Source: Sacculina carcini
Lineage: Eukaryota; Arthropoda; Thecostraca; Sacculinidae
Reading direction: 5' to 3'
NCBI GenBank assembly: GCA_916048095.2
Contig: OU696582.1
Location: 2,610,001-2,674,000, forward strand
Length of the DNA: 64,000 nucleotides
The translations under genes were made by a program, and so were the position numbers. This document shows positions 61,601-64,000 of the stretch, in pieces (within the stretch, counting starts at the first letter, position 1; each line of letters starts with the position of its first letter). The notes beneath the pieces were generated by a model that was given only the letters and a program-made list of their open reading frames with translations, ran no database searches and had not been told where the DNA came from.

Positions 61601-62856
61601 CGTGTAGCAGCTGCCACTTAGTCATTGGTTAGGTCCACTTAGCATAGAATCAAAATAAATTGATCGAGGCATTTCCAGGACGCCTATTGCAGCTACGGTC
61701 GAGAGATGAGTGGATTTAGGGCCGAGCTTATTCTTACTCCTTATCGTTAAAGTGGGATATTTCATAAATTATTTGTCAATGATCAAGCGGCGAGGCTGGC
61801 CAATGTTGCCAAATGAAAAGCGAATGTTGCCAAATATTGTTTCCTGTTAATTATTCTTATTTCTGGATGTACGTTAATTAATTATCACATAATTAGCAAA
61901 CATATTTCTTAGATGAAGGTGGGACGAGTATAAACAAGTGGTAAACTTAGTCAGCTGTAAAAAATATCGGAAATGACTTGAAAAACAAAATTATACAGCG
62001 GAGCGTTTCAGACCCACACAGAGTAATATGCTTATGTACTCGGATTTATTGCCACCAACGGGCAAGAACAGGTGATTACAGCATATCCTGAGTTTACAAT
62101 GCATGTGCAGCAATGTCGGCGCCAGGAGGTTTCCGATGGAAGGCTAAAGGCGAGCAAACTATAAAGAAGCACGTGCTTGGCAAAATATGAAGGACTACAC
62201 TCAAAATGTTAATGGTCAGAATTTGGGGAGCGGCTCAGGGGGGCATATTTAGAGGGCGGGCGGGGGGTTTCAGCTCCTACAAGCAATTCCTTGGTGCCGC
62301 CACTGATATGCGGCGTAAATGAGAATGTGCAGCCACTGGCCAATCCCGAGGAGGGATTCAGGGAGCTGAAACCCCGAAAATGTTTCCATCAACTACTCAT
62401 AACCAAGAAGGTCAATAAAACATGCCAAGCATATCTTTCTGAAGAATTTGTAGATATATGCATTATTGCAAAGACGTTGCATAATGATGCATGTGCATGA
62501 CTGATTGCCCCGAAAATTCAGCGACCCCCAAAAATTTATCCAGACCTTCCCAAAATTACACTCTGGATCCGCCACTGTGTCCTGCCAGTTTTCTTTTCTG
62601 GCGAACATTTTGCCAAAAACACCACTCACCGCAAGCGCGAGCTAGTATGTAGAACGGATTGGCGTGCCAGAAATGCACGATTCTCTGTATAAACAGCGCC
62701 GCGTTCACCAGCAAAAAGACGGTCATGAACATGAGGAACGTGTAGTTGTTTTTGATGTAGGGTAGCGAGAATTGGTAGGGCTTCAGCGCGGCAATGCGCG
62801 TCCACAAACTGCCCGAGTCATCCTTAGGCTTGACAGGCACCAGCCAGCGATCAATG
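12522..62856 (-). CDS. NOX5: NOX5-type NADPH oxidase, C-terminal 13 exons (partial gene)
   Basis: A transmembrane flavocytochrome that passes electrons from cytosolic NADPH through FAD and two hemes to oxygen, making superoxide. Thirteen exons join in frame (2521 coding bases, 839 codons plus stop). Seen in order: a membrane helix (exon 1); [20 protein letters not shown] and CLHTLGH with the first heme histidines (exon 2); THLLY and [10 protein letters not shown] with the second pair (exon 4); the FAD motif HPFTISS (exon 5); the NADPH-binding DGPYGAPSS and [11 protein letters not shown] (exon 11); FFCGAPQL and the terminal KENF (exon 13). This order and wording match NOX5 of insects and vertebrates; the absence of a peroxidase domain argues against DUOX as far as can be seen. 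The calcium-binding EF-hand part expected upstream is not found before 64000. Exons 6-10 encode a long Ser/Thr-rich insert. A candidate poly(A) signal (TTTATT on plus) lies near 11969, but it is uncertain. Confidence 0.93.
12720..12771. repeat. CA/TA microsatellite at NOX5 terminal acceptor
   Basis: On the minus strand this is a TG-rich tract ending at the acceptor tatatag of the last NOX5 exon. Confidence 0.9.
12840..13654. other. Intronic sequence, NOX5 intron 12 side
   Basis: AT-rich, no gene or known repeat recognised; ATTATTATGATT-type short repeats near 13380. Confidence 0.4.
13663..14125 (+). mobile_element. hAT-type MITE, family B
   Basis: Starts CAGTGGCGGCGTCAGGATTT and ends CGCGTCGCCACTG. 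The flanks TATTAAGC and CATTAAGC match at 7 of 8 bases. Contains the family word CTTGGCGAAACAT. Copies near 49740, 51327, 52153, 56379, 60997 and 62111. Confidence 0.88.
14668..14871 (-). CDS. NOX5: NOX5 exon 12: NADPH domain
   Basis: The exon encodes [40 protein letters not shown] and [18 protein letters not shown], nearly identical to what I recall of insect and vertebrate NOX5. Acceptor gactccag, donor gtaggc, phase 0 at both ends. Confidence 0.95.
15000..15154. mobile_element. Tc1/mariner (pogo-like) MITE
   Basis: Left end CAGTGTACCCCGGATATAAG and the complement of the right end, CAGTATACTCCGGATATAAG, match at 18 of 20 bases. The element is flanked by TA on both sides, the usual target of this superfamily. 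Confidence 0.85.
15440..15700 (-). mobile_element. Older CR1-type LINE, 3' part
   Basis: On the minus strand, pieces read RPTLEYA, then [20 protein letters not shown], the typical tail of a CR1/Jockey-type polymerase. It appears to be the continuation of the piece at 17830-18079, split by a younger LINE. Confidence 0.65.
15735..17822 (-). mobile_element. CR1/L2-group LINE, 5'-truncated, long open reverse transcriptase
   Basis: A frame of about 645 codons stays open to a stop at 15879. It runs from [20 protein letters not shown] through [86 protein letters not shown] (catalytic YADD) to [19 protein letters not shown] and [12 protein letters not shown]. These are reverse transcriptase motifs in order. 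The endonuclease and ORF1 parts are missing (5' truncation). A (GTT)n tail lies at 15735-15756. The intact frame suggests a recent insertion. The usual FAD reads FDLVNH here, with DMSLAFD as the first catalytic Asp region. Confidence 0.92.
17823..18079 (-). mobile_element. Older CR1-type LINE, upstream part
   Basis: Minus-strand reading [20 protein letters not shown], then [20 protein letters not shown] and [19 protein letters not shown], the thumb region (DKC..M, LGV, VKKAN) of CR1-like polymerases. It is cut by the younger LINE at about 17822. Confidence 0.8.
18147..18192. repeat. (TA)n(TG)n microsatellite
   Basis: TA then TG dinucleotides; further TG patches at 18260-18320. Confidence 0.9.
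18596..19222 (+). CDS. Two-exon gene for a small, probably lipid-anchored protein (113 aa)
   Basis: Exon 1 (18596-18640) encodes [15 protein letters not shown] and ends at AAAAAG|gtgagc; exon 2 (18926-19222) follows acceptor gtttgcgtatag and encodes [17 protein letters not shown] to [11 protein letters not shown], then TAA. The 285-bp intron keeps phase 0. An in-frame stop lies at 18479 and the MGNC methionine is the first ATG after it, which fixes the start. Gly2, Cys4 and Ser6 followed by RIRRTKK fit N-myristoylation, palmitoylation and a basic membrane patch. The middle ([18 protein letters not shown]) could be a short amphipathic helix; the end is basic ([12 protein letters not shown]). 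A poly(A) signal is at 19254. The gene sits inside NOX5 intron 12 on the opposite strand. I recognise no family; the function is inferred only as membrane-associated. Confidence 0.6.
19254..19259 (+). terminator. Poly(A) signal AATAAA
   Basis: AATAAA lies 32 bases after the stop codon of the small two-exon gene, implying a very short 3' UTR. Another AATAAA-like stretch occurs near 19426. Confidence 0.5.
19650..24115 (+). mobile_element. Old hAT-type MITE split by an LTR element
   Basis: Left end CAGGGGTCGGCAATCC and right end CTGCCGACATCCG are imperfect inverted repeats; the flanks GGCTGGGG (19642) and GGCTAGGG (24116) match at 7 of 8 bases. The body words AGAGACATATTG and GGAGCC near both ends resemble hAT MITEs of many animals. 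The LTR element at 19842-24022 lies inside it, so it is older than that element. Confidence 0.65.
19842..24022 (+). mobile_element. Ty3/gypsy-like LTR retrotransposon, broken fossil
   Basis: Two direct LTRs of about 158 bp (19842-19999 and 23865-24022) starting TGTCG, about 93 percent identical by eye, frame a 3.9-kb interior. Recognisable parts in order: a capsid-like gag end (20.2-20.5 kb), CCHC zinc knuckles (20.70-20.82 kb), an aspartic protease (about 20.93 kb), reverse transcriptase (21.3-21.9 kb), RNase H (22.1-22.5 kb) and integrase (22.6-23.3 kb). A purine-rich tract precedes the right LTR. No envelope gene is seen. It carries several breaks (roughly three to five), and gag looks short. 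LTR divergence suggests a moderate age. It sits inside an older hAT MITE. Confidence 0.88.
24640..25255 (+). mobile_element. CR1-type LINE 3' fragment with (TTG)n tail
   Basis: Frames read [20 protein letters not shown] and [12 protein letters not shown], the C-terminal NELP segment of a LINE polymerase. It is followed by CGCGCCTATGATAATTAG, AGCGCTATACCAAATA and (GTT)n at 25222-25240. Confidence 0.7.
25340..25600 (+). mobile_element. Possible second LINE 3' tail
   Basis: TTTCGCGCCTGTATATCATT followed by GGGCGCTATATCAATTATA repeats the tail words of the element ending at 25255; a third echo lies at 26985-27035 before (TTG)n. No polymerase motif is seen. Confidence 0.45.
25770..26050 (+). mobile_element. 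hAT-type MITE, family A
   Basis: Reads CCAGAGGGGCACTCAGG near the left and GCACTCTGGATCTGCTCCTG at the right, with the family words CATCAACTCCTCATAACCAA and GCATTATCGCAAA. Ends are decayed. Confidence 0.75.
26111..26769 (-). pseudogene. Unrecognised coding-like sequence interrupted by a SINE
   Basis: On the minus strand 26769-26504 reads [40 protein letters not shown] and FGAFETTLF. After the SINE the same frame resumes with [20 protein letters not shown], then [20 protein letters not shown] and [14 protein letters not shown], ending at a donor-like gtgagt. Removing the SINE and one copy of its duplication rejoins the frame as ETTLFTDK. One in-frame stop lies after WPMS. I do not recognise the family: it could be a dead host exon or retrocopy. 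An open piece at 27087-27340 on the same strand ([20 protein letters not shown]) may belong with it. Confidence 0.5.
26294..26503 (+). mobile_element. tRNA-derived SINE (second family)
   Basis: The head has pol III A-box-like TAGCTCAGTGAGCG and B box GGTTCGAATCC; the tail is AACCAACCAACC. The flanks GTGAAGAGC (26285) and GTAAAGAGC (26504) are a 9-bp duplication with one mismatch. It lies within the coding-like stretch at 26111-26769. Confidence 0.8.
27040..27086. repeat. TG microsatellite
   Basis: (TG)n with one ATGCG interruption. Confidence 0.85.
27700..28010 (+). mobile_element. hAT-type MITE, family D (decayed)
   Basis: Shares CAACTGAGTCAATCTTGAAC, GCAGTCATCC and ACACAAATCTACGCCCC with the copy at 10339. 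The left end is unclear. Confidence 0.75.
28283..28492 (-). CDS. NOX5: NOX5 exon 11: NADPH-binding domain
   Basis: The exon encodes [40 protein letters not shown] and [10 protein letters not shown], ending VMNLKK. GPYGAPS and the glycine-rich GTGIGVTPF bind NADPH. The acceptor tgtgtag follows a TG-rich tract. Donor AAG|gtactg. Confidence 0.95.
28538..28880 (-). mobile_element. hAT-type MITE, family D, reverse orientation
   Basis: Starts CAGGGGCGTCTATTTGGGTC and ends CCCCAGGATCTACGCG, the reverse complement of the family ends. It begins 45 bp upstream (in NOX5 sense) of exon 11, right after a CA tract. Confidence 0.8.
28881..30806. other. Intronic sequence rich in CA/TG tracts
   Basis: Microsatellites at 29196-29360 (CA), 29822-29866 (TG) and 30237-30385 (CA). 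The remainder is AT-rich with no gene or repeat that I recognise. Confidence 0.5.
30807..32391 (+). mobile_element. Short non-coding LTR retroelement (TRIM type), copy 1
   Basis: Direct LTRs at 30807-31244 and 31952-32391, both starting TGTGGTGT and ending TACA/TTACA, nearly identical by eye. The flanking duplication TTTTG occurs at 30802-30806 and 32392-32396. The interior of about 707 bp begins AGCTATTTCGGCC and ends in a purine tract (GGTGGAGG) just before the right LTR. No gag or pol is recognisable, so it must depend on another element. It looks structurally whole and young. Each LTR holds a hairpin with GGCGCGCGTGGG and CCCACGCGCGCC arms. Confidence 0.9.
32530..32868 (+). mobile_element. 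tRNA-Val-derived SINE, copy 1
   Basis: The head GGACTCCGTGGTGCAGTTG has an anticodon loop CTCACAA (CAC, Val) and B box GGTTCGAAACC. The body includes GTCCTTGTGGCGCCATAGCG, and the tail is TTAACCTTTAACCTTAACC. Confidence 0.88.
33326..33563 (+). mobile_element. hAT-type MITE, family A
   Basis: Starts CACTGGCGGGTCCAG and ends GTATCCGCCACTG. The flanks CTTCAGCC and CCTCAGTC match at 6 of 8 bases. Contains the family core CCTCATAACCAAGAGATTCA. Confidence 0.82.
33572..35113. other. NOX5 intron 10 sequence without recognised features
   Basis: One TG tract at 33840-33878; otherwise no exon-like stretch on either strand that I can support. Confidence 0.4.
35114..35374 (-). CDS. NOX5: NOX5 exon 10: linker up to NADPH domain
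   Basis: Eighty-seven codons: [20 protein letters not shown], then [18 protein letters not shown], ending [13 protein letters not shown]. The end joins directly to VFLDGPYG of exon 11, as in insect NOX. Acceptor caccgttcag lies about 25 bp from a (TG)n block. Donor is gtgagc. Confidence 0.83.
35400..35441. repeat. (CA)n microsatellite near NOX5 exon 10 acceptor
   Basis: TG-rich on the NOX5 strand, ending about 25 bp upstream of the acceptor. Confidence 0.93.
35450..38040. other. AT-rich sequence in NOX5 intron 9
   Basis: A small (TA)n at 35657-35675 and a GC-richer patch at 37410-37560 (GCACGCGCACACTGCCCACG) that may be the end of an unknown repeat. No gene is seen. Confidence 0.4.
38044..38830 (+). 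pseudogene. Broken copy of a repeated invertebrate ORF
   Basis: Reads [20 protein letters not shown], then [40 protein letters not shown] and further on [20 protein letters not shown]. Near-identical phrases ([22 protein letters not shown]) recur, as I remember, in uncharacterised proteins of many invertebrate genomes, probably mobile-element related. The cysteine-rich start suggests a zinc-binding fold. The frame is broken in several places. It is preceded by an acceptor-like tttctgtttcag. Confidence 0.6.
38874..39142. repeat. (TATATG)n-type microsatellite
   Basis: Variable TATATG, TATGTG and TATAATG units. Long open frames over it are artefacts. Confidence 0.93.
39143..40414. other. AT-rich NOX5 intronic sequence
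   Basis: Nothing identified apart from two CCTAA words near 40098. Confidence 0.4.
40415..40508 (-). CDS. NOX5: NOX5 exon 9: short linker exon
   Basis: The exon encodes [20 protein letters not shown] and [11 protein letters not shown]. It is bounded by catttcttgcag and gtgagt. The only open frame joins exon 8 (phase 2) and exon 10 (phase 0). It is supported by context alone. Confidence 0.68.
40737..41120. repeat. Tandem array of 10-bp unit TAAGTAAGTA
   Basis: About 38 units, nearly perfect over the first 190 bp and more variable after 40935. Confidence 0.97.
41557..42268. mobile_element. Possible decayed pogo/Tigger-like DNA transposon
   Basis: The left end CAGTCGACCCTCCAAGTAGC follows TA. 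TTCCGCTATTCGGAGGTG occurs at 41599 and again at 42175, and a weak complement, GGTGGACCTC, lies at the right. No transposase domain is recognised in the middle. Confidence 0.4.
42308..43770. mobile_element. hAT-type MITE with an LTR element inside
   Basis: Left end AAAGGACCGGCCTTATACAT and the complement of the right end, CAGGACCAGCCTAAGATTAA, are related. The flanks CTATGCAC and ATATGCAG match at 6 of 8 bases. The TRIM copy 42644-43626 interrupts it. The right edge is about 12 bp beyond the donor of NOX5 exon 8. Confidence 0.6.
42644..43626 (+). mobile_element. Short non-coding LTR retroelement (TRIM type), copy 2, short LTRs
   Basis: LTRs at 42644-42792 (149 bp) and 43469-43626 (158 bp), flanked by GTTAG at 42639-42643 and 43627-43631. 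The interior begins AGCTAGTTCGGCC and ends in the same GGTGGAGG tract as copy 1, with related sequence throughout. The LTRs lack the 280-290-bp TG-rich middle of copies 1 and 3 but keep both ends and the hairpin. Structurally whole; no coding parts recognised. Confidence 0.88.
43791..43953 (-). CDS. NOX5: NOX5 exon 8: polar linker
   Basis: The exon encodes [20 protein letters not shown] through [19 protein letters not shown]. Acceptor ctctcacacacag, donor CA|gtaagc; phases fit exons 7 and 9. It is basic and Ser-rich, with KTKSLP as a possible phosphosite. It lies between two hAT-type elements (42308-43770 and 43999-44335). Confidence 0.7.
43999..44335. mobile_element. hAT-type MITE beside NOX5 exon 8
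   Basis: Starts CAGTAGTTCCAAACC and ends GGTTGGGAGCCACTG, with GTACCAC words inside both ends. The duplication is weak (GATTGAAA and GATTAACG). It starts 46 bp from the exon 8 acceptor. Confidence 0.7.
44344..45031. other. Unassigned intronic sequence
   Basis: No exon or repeat family recognised. Confidence 0.4.
45037..46604 (-). mobile_element. Short non-coding LTR retroelement (TRIM type), copy 3
   Basis: On the minus strand. LTRs at 46179-46604 (left in element sense) and 45037-45472, flanked by ATGTG at 45032-45036 and 46605-46609. LTRs of 426-436 bp and an interior of about 706 bp closely match copy 1, including the hairpin and the purine tract. Structurally whole; no retroviral genes recognisable. 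Confidence 0.9.
46610..47578. other. Intronic sequence, possible SINE-like head
   Basis: The minus strand near 47340-47420 reads GAGTTGCCTCGTAGTCGAGT and then TTGGTTCAATTAC, a faint tRNA-like A and B box pair. Nothing else is recognised. Confidence 0.3.
47579..47811 (-). CDS. NOX5: NOX5 exon 7: polar linker
   Basis: The exon runs in frame from [19 protein letters not shown] to [10 protein letters not shown]. It includes LRRISFEDD, which fits a basophilic (PKA-like) kinase site. Of two nearby donors, GGCG|gtgggt is chosen because only it keeps exon 8 open. There is no family motif here; the assignment rests on frame, splice sites and position. Confidence 0.75.
48205..48421 (-). CDS. NOX5: NOX5 exon 6: end of FAD half, start of linker insert
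   Basis: The exon encodes [20 protein letters not shown], matching NOX5 after the SSAPEQ motif, then diverges into a polar stretch with [14 protein letters not shown] and RSRIRRQQ. Donor AAG|gtgatc gives phase 2, which exon 7 completes to Ser. Confidence 0.9.
48585..48775 (-). mobile_element. tRNA-Val SINE fragment
   Basis: Matches the SINE body in reverse (GTGCCCCGTGCAGCTCGCTG, GGCGCCACAAGGACGG), without the tRNA head. It ends about 10 bp from the donor of NOX5 exon 5. Confidence 0.8.
48785..48905 (-). CDS. NOX5: NOX5 exon 5: FAD-binding motif
   Basis: The exon encodes [20 protein letters not shown] then [26 protein letters not shown] is the flavin-binding motif of the ferric-reductase family. 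Acceptor tgtgtgtag, donor gtagg. A tRNA-Val SINE fragment begins about 10 bp beyond the donor. Confidence 0.93.
49110..49361 (+). mobile_element. hAT-type MITE, family A
   Basis: Contains CATCAACTCCTCATAACCAA, GCATTATCACAAAG, AAATTCAGCCCCCC and ends CACTCTAGATCCGCTAATG. A C homopolymer lies at 49129-49144. Confidence 0.75.
49735..49953 (+). mobile_element. hAT-type MITE, family B
   Basis: Has GACGAAACATGAGGAAATAA, CTCAGGAGGAATTTGGCACA and ends GGTGTCGCCACTG. The left part is decayed into GGCTCAGGGGGAATG repeats. Confidence 0.7.
49954..51326. other. Unassigned intronic sequence
   Basis: The words TGGCGTCCAGAAAAATGGAC (50199) and GCCCAGCGTCCAGAAAACTG (51660) are similar and may mark an unknown repeat. 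A C homopolymer lies at 51138-51150. No gene is seen. Confidence 0.4.
51327..51506 (+). mobile_element. hAT-type MITE related to family B
   Basis: Starts CAGTCGCGGCGCCAAGG and ends CCTGACGCCGCCACTG; the flanks ATAATGGG and AAAATGCG match at 6 of 8 bases. Confidence 0.75.
52153..52353 (+). mobile_element. hAT-type MITE related to family B
   Basis: Starts CAGTGGCGGTGCCAGGAGG and ends CCTGGCGCCGCAACTG; the flanks CACACAGC and TATACAGC match at 6 of 8 bases. Confidence 0.8.
52893..52952. repeat. 14-bp tandem repeat, about four units
   Basis: Unit ATTGCATATTACGT, the last units shortened to GCATTGCAT. Confidence 0.95.
52954..53345. other. AT-rich intronic sequence
   Basis: No feature recognised. 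Confidence 0.4.
53361..53645 (+). mobile_element. tRNA-Val SINE, head-truncated
   Basis: Begins within the B-box end (AAACCCGGCGGAGCAG), then matches the SINE body to TTTAACCTTTAAC. Confidence 0.85.
53714..53751 (+). repeat. Degenerate TTAGG-like short repeat
   Basis: Reads GGCTAGGTTAGGTTAGTTAG, then GCTAGGTTGGTTAGGG. TTAGG is the arthropod telomere unit; this is short and imperfect. Confidence 0.5.
54170..54370 (-). CDS. NOX5: NOX5 exon 4: second heme histidines, start of FAD domain
   Basis: The exon encodes [31 protein letters not shown] and ends LLPSKVTHL, very close to the NOX5 TM5 and TM6 regions. Histidines in THLLY and LLHAP are the expected second pair. The acceptor cgtcgcag is preceded by two (TG)n blocks; donor is gtctgtgg. 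Phase 0 at both ends (67 codons). Confidence 0.94.
54393..54440. repeat. CA microsatellite at NOX5 exon 4 acceptor
   Basis: TG-rich on the NOX5 strand, ending about 23 bp before the acceptor. Confidence 0.93.
54662..54735. repeat. (TG)n microsatellite
   Basis: Pure TG array of about 35 units. Confidence 0.98.
55018..55353 (+). mobile_element. hAT-type MITE with perfect target duplication
   Basis: Starts GAGTGGTTCTTAAC and ends ATCAAGAACCGCTG. The flanks at 55010-55017 and 55354-55361 are both ATCTAGGG. Contains TCGCACC and GGGGGTGCGAGCACCCC. Confidence 0.9.
55533..55885 (+). mobile_element. hAT-type MITE, family D
   Basis: Reads GGATCCAGGAACTATGAGGG at the left and CATGATGGCTGTCATCCCCC then TTCGACACAAAT at the right, with a TG tract inside. 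It ends about 80 bp from NOX5 exon 3. Confidence 0.75.
55962..56164 (-). CDS. NOX5: NOX5 exon 3: extracellular loop and membrane helix
   Basis: The exon encodes [30 protein letters not shown] and [18 protein letters not shown], ending KTGNFE. The NRPG and Leu-rich helix match the NOX5 TM4 region. The acceptor is accgcag. The donor GAG|gtttgtga is a weak GT donor but gives phase 0, as exon 4 needs. Confidence 0.92.
56379..56925 (+). mobile_element. hAT-type MITE, family B, split by a SINE
   Basis: Left half GTGGTGGCGCCAGGATG with CTTGGCGAAACATGAGGAAC; right half GACTTCAGCCCCTCC, ending near CTCTGACACCCCACA. A tRNA-Val SINE lies between the halves. Confidence 0.7.
56505..56824 (-). mobile_element. 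tRNA-Val-derived SINE
   Basis: In reverse: the head GGAATCCGTAGTGTAGTGGT with anticodon loop TTCACAA (CAC), the common body, and the tail AGGCATTTAA. Confidence 0.88.
56930..57682. other. Unassigned intronic sequence
   Basis: A short TTCATTCTC tandem at 57190-57262; nothing else. Confidence 0.4.
57683..57752. repeat. (TA)n microsatellite
   Basis: Pure TA array. Confidence 0.98.
57924..58156. repeat. TG then CA microsatellites
   Basis: (TG)n at 57924-57990 and (CA)n at 58078-58156, oppositely oriented and about 90 bp apart. Confidence 0.93.
58467..58788 (+). mobile_element. hAT-type MITE, family A, with internal (TG)n
   Basis: Starts CACTGGCGCATCCAGAGG and ends CTGGATCCGCTATTG, with the family core. 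A TG array at 58635-58672 grew inside the element where other copies have only TGTGTGTAAATGTG. Confidence 0.82.
58830..58883. repeat. CA microsatellite
   Basis: (CA)n with AAA and ATA interruptions. Confidence 0.93.
58890..59925. other. NOX5 intron 2 sequence
   Basis: AT-rich; contains the hammerhead-like motif at 59340-59370 and nothing else I can name. Confidence 0.4.
59340..59370 (+). ncRNA. Hammerhead-ribozyme-like core, probably decayed
   Basis: CTTGATAAA, then a 4-bp stem GCCT/AGGC with loop TGTTG, then GAAACG. Spacing and order resemble the catalytic core of small hammerhead ribozymes found in Penelope-like elements and retrozymes; the first box departs from CTGATGA. Stems I and III are not clear. 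Confidence 0.35.
59926..60114 (-). CDS. NOX5: NOX5 exon 2: membrane core with heme-ligand histidines
   Basis: The exon encodes [28 protein letters not shown] and [13 protein letters not shown]. The FHK and CLH histidines fit the first heme-ligand positions of NOX proteins. Acceptor gatgggcag follows a (TG)n tract; donor gtgagc lies after 59926. The phase joins exon 1 (Gly) and exon 3 (Thr). Confidence 0.93.
60127..60153. repeat. (CA)n microsatellite at NOX5 exon 2 acceptor
   Basis: TG array on the NOX5 strand, ending 13 bp before the acceptor. Confidence 0.95.
60240..60995. other. Unassigned intronic sequence
   Basis: No feature recognised. Confidence 0.4.
60997..61273 (+). mobile_element. 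hAT-type MITE, family B
   Basis: Starts CAGTGGCTGCGTCAGGATTC and ends GTTGCCGCCGTCACTG; the flanks CTGTTTAA and CTGTACAA match at 6 of 8 bases. Contains CTTGGCAAAACATGAGGAAC. Confidence 0.85.
61304..61625 (+). mobile_element. tRNA-Val-derived SINE
   Basis: The head GGACTACGTGGTGTAGTTG, anticodon loop CTCACAA and B box GGTTCGAAGCC, followed by the full body. Confidence 0.88.
61626..62110. other. Unassigned intronic sequence
   Basis: No feature recognised. Confidence 0.4.
62111..62305 (+). mobile_element. hAT-type MITE, family B, short
   Basis: Starts CAATGTCGGCGCCAGGAGG and ends CTTGGTGCCGCCACTG; the flanks ATGTGCAG and ATATGCGG match at 6 of 8 bases. Confidence 0.8.
62334..62577 (+). mobile_element. 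hAT-type MITE, family A
   Basis: Starts CACTGGCCAATCCCG and ends CTCTGGATCCGCCACTG; the flanks TGTGCAGC and TGTCCTGC match at 6 of 8 bases. It lies 29 bp from the preceding family-B copy. Confidence 0.82.
62630..62856 (-). CDS. NOX5: NOX5 exon 1 of window: first transmembrane helix
   Basis: The acceptor reads ttttgcag before 62856 and the donor gtgagtgg begins at 62629. The exon encodes [15 protein letters not shown], then a hydrophobic helix around [16 protein letters not shown], ending LARAC plus one base of Gly. It has one leading base in phase, so at least one more coding exon lies upstream, outside the window or unrecognised. A family-A MITE ends 45 bp downstream of the donor. Confidence 0.88.
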
Positions 62857-64000
62857 CTGCAAAATAACACAGGCATTTCAATTAATCCAATTGTTCTTCA
62901 CCTTATTAGACGTACTGAACCGCACAGGTTCCATACATGCATTAATCGAATCTTTCGTGTTTGAGGTGTTATGAGAAAAATCACAAATCACGTACAATCA
63001 AGACAGTCACACAAGTAGGCTTCTACTGAGTGGACCGAGTTGCTTGCAGCACAGATATCAAGACCAAGCGATGTGGCGTAATTAACTGCAGCTAATGATG
63101 ACCAAGCAGAGCTTGACGTCACGAATCATACGAGTGGATGAACCAAACCGCCAAACCCCTGAGGATGATTGGACGCACCCTTGGGGTTCGATTGAACCCA
63201 GGTTCAGAACCACTGAATTAATCCCTCAAGACACAGGTGTTTCCGTGCGTAAATTAATCACGGTTATGGGGCAGTTCGATATATTTCCATTTATTACGAT
63301 CATACGCCTCAAAACCCAGGAAATATTTTCCAAAAAGTTCACCAAAACGTTGATGCTAATTCAGTTGATATCGTTATACAATACACGCATATTTAGCTGT
63401 ATATTTGTATATAGAATATATATGTATATAAATGTATGTTTGGCTGATATTCCAATACACGCCCAATGATTTGATAAAAATATACAATATCAATATGCAT
63501 GCAATATAGACTTGATAAATCCGGCTGGTAATACAAACTAACTCAAACGATAAAACTTGTATTTTGAATTATCAAAACTGCATGAACACAGTTTTTTTTC
63601 AAGCGTCTGCGGACATGCGGACTGCGGACATTTTTTAGGTTTGGCTACAGCTTGATTGCATTGAAATGCAAGGAAAACGTTGCATTGAAATGCATGTAAA
63701 AATCAGTGAACTAATATGCAGATCAAACACAGGGGTAATTTGTCTAGTCAGTTCTGCTTGTTCGAGCATGATAATTAGATTTGATGTCATCGAGCTTTCG
63801 TGTCGTTTTTTCATTACCACTGCGGCCGGCATTTGCACGTCGTTCGTCGTCGTCGTCGCATTTACACGCGAGACCAAACGAAACACGCTGTGCATATCAA
63901 ATCTGCGTTCTGCTTACTGAATAGCCTAATTCCTATCGGTGATTCAATGTTCTTCACTTAAGTGTGCAACTTCGTTTCGAAGTATAAGCATGTATGTGTA
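62857..64000. other. NOX5 upstream intron sequence
   Basis: A hAT-like scrap at 63145-63220 (GGGGTTCGATTGAACCC, AGGTTCAGAACCACTG). I looked for EF-hand coding on the minus strand and saw none, so the next exon upstream is probably outside the window. Confidence 0.4.

Noticed and set aside
63635-63920. Possible EF-hand exon of NOX5
   Set aside because: No DxDxDG-type loop and no splice-bounded frame in phase with exon 1.

Overview
The window is animal nuclear DNA, probably from an arthropod or another protostome. It is AT-rich, with spliced genes, large introns, very abundant CA/TG and TA microsatellites, and dense interspersed repeats (LINEs, tRNA-derived SINEs, hAT-type MITEs, LTR fossils). 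Nothing bacterial is present. The species cannot be fixed from the sequence.

The main host gene is on the minus strand: the C-terminal 839 codons of a NOX5-type NADPH oxidase. It is split into 13 exons from 62856 down to 12522. All splice phases agree, both heme histidine pairs and the FAD and NADPH motifs are present, and the protein ends in the family's terminal Phe. The N-terminal part, where EF-hands would be expected, must lie beyond the right edge. An insert of roughly 290 residues, spread over five exons (35114-48421), separates the FAD and NADPH halves.

The plus strand carries two other host loci. At 2-9 kb there are two or three exon-like GC-rich open stretches of a serine-rich protein I do not recognise; they converge on the NOX5 gene. 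At 18596-19222, inside NOX5 intron 12, there is a compact two-exon gene for a 113-residue protein with an N-terminus (MGNCTS followed by a basic run) typical of a myristoylated and palmitoylated membrane protein. I know no family for it and consider it the most interesting gene here.

Mobile DNA fills the rest. There are three copies (30.8, 42.6 and 45.0 kb) of a short LTR retroelement of TRIM type with matching 5-bp target duplications and a 12-bp hairpin in each LTR, and one broken Ty3/gypsy-like element (19.8-24.0 kb) inside an older hAT MITE. CR1/L2-type LINEs lie at 4.8-5.9, 15.4-18.1 and 24.6-25.6 kb, one inserted in another. There are copies of a tRNA-Val SINE and one copy of a second SINE, and several hAT MITE families whose ends start CAGNGGCG. 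Many of these abut NOX5 exons. (TG)n tracts lie just upstream of at least five of its 13 acceptor sites. All gene structures are predicted by eye from splice signals, reading frame and remembered family sequences.
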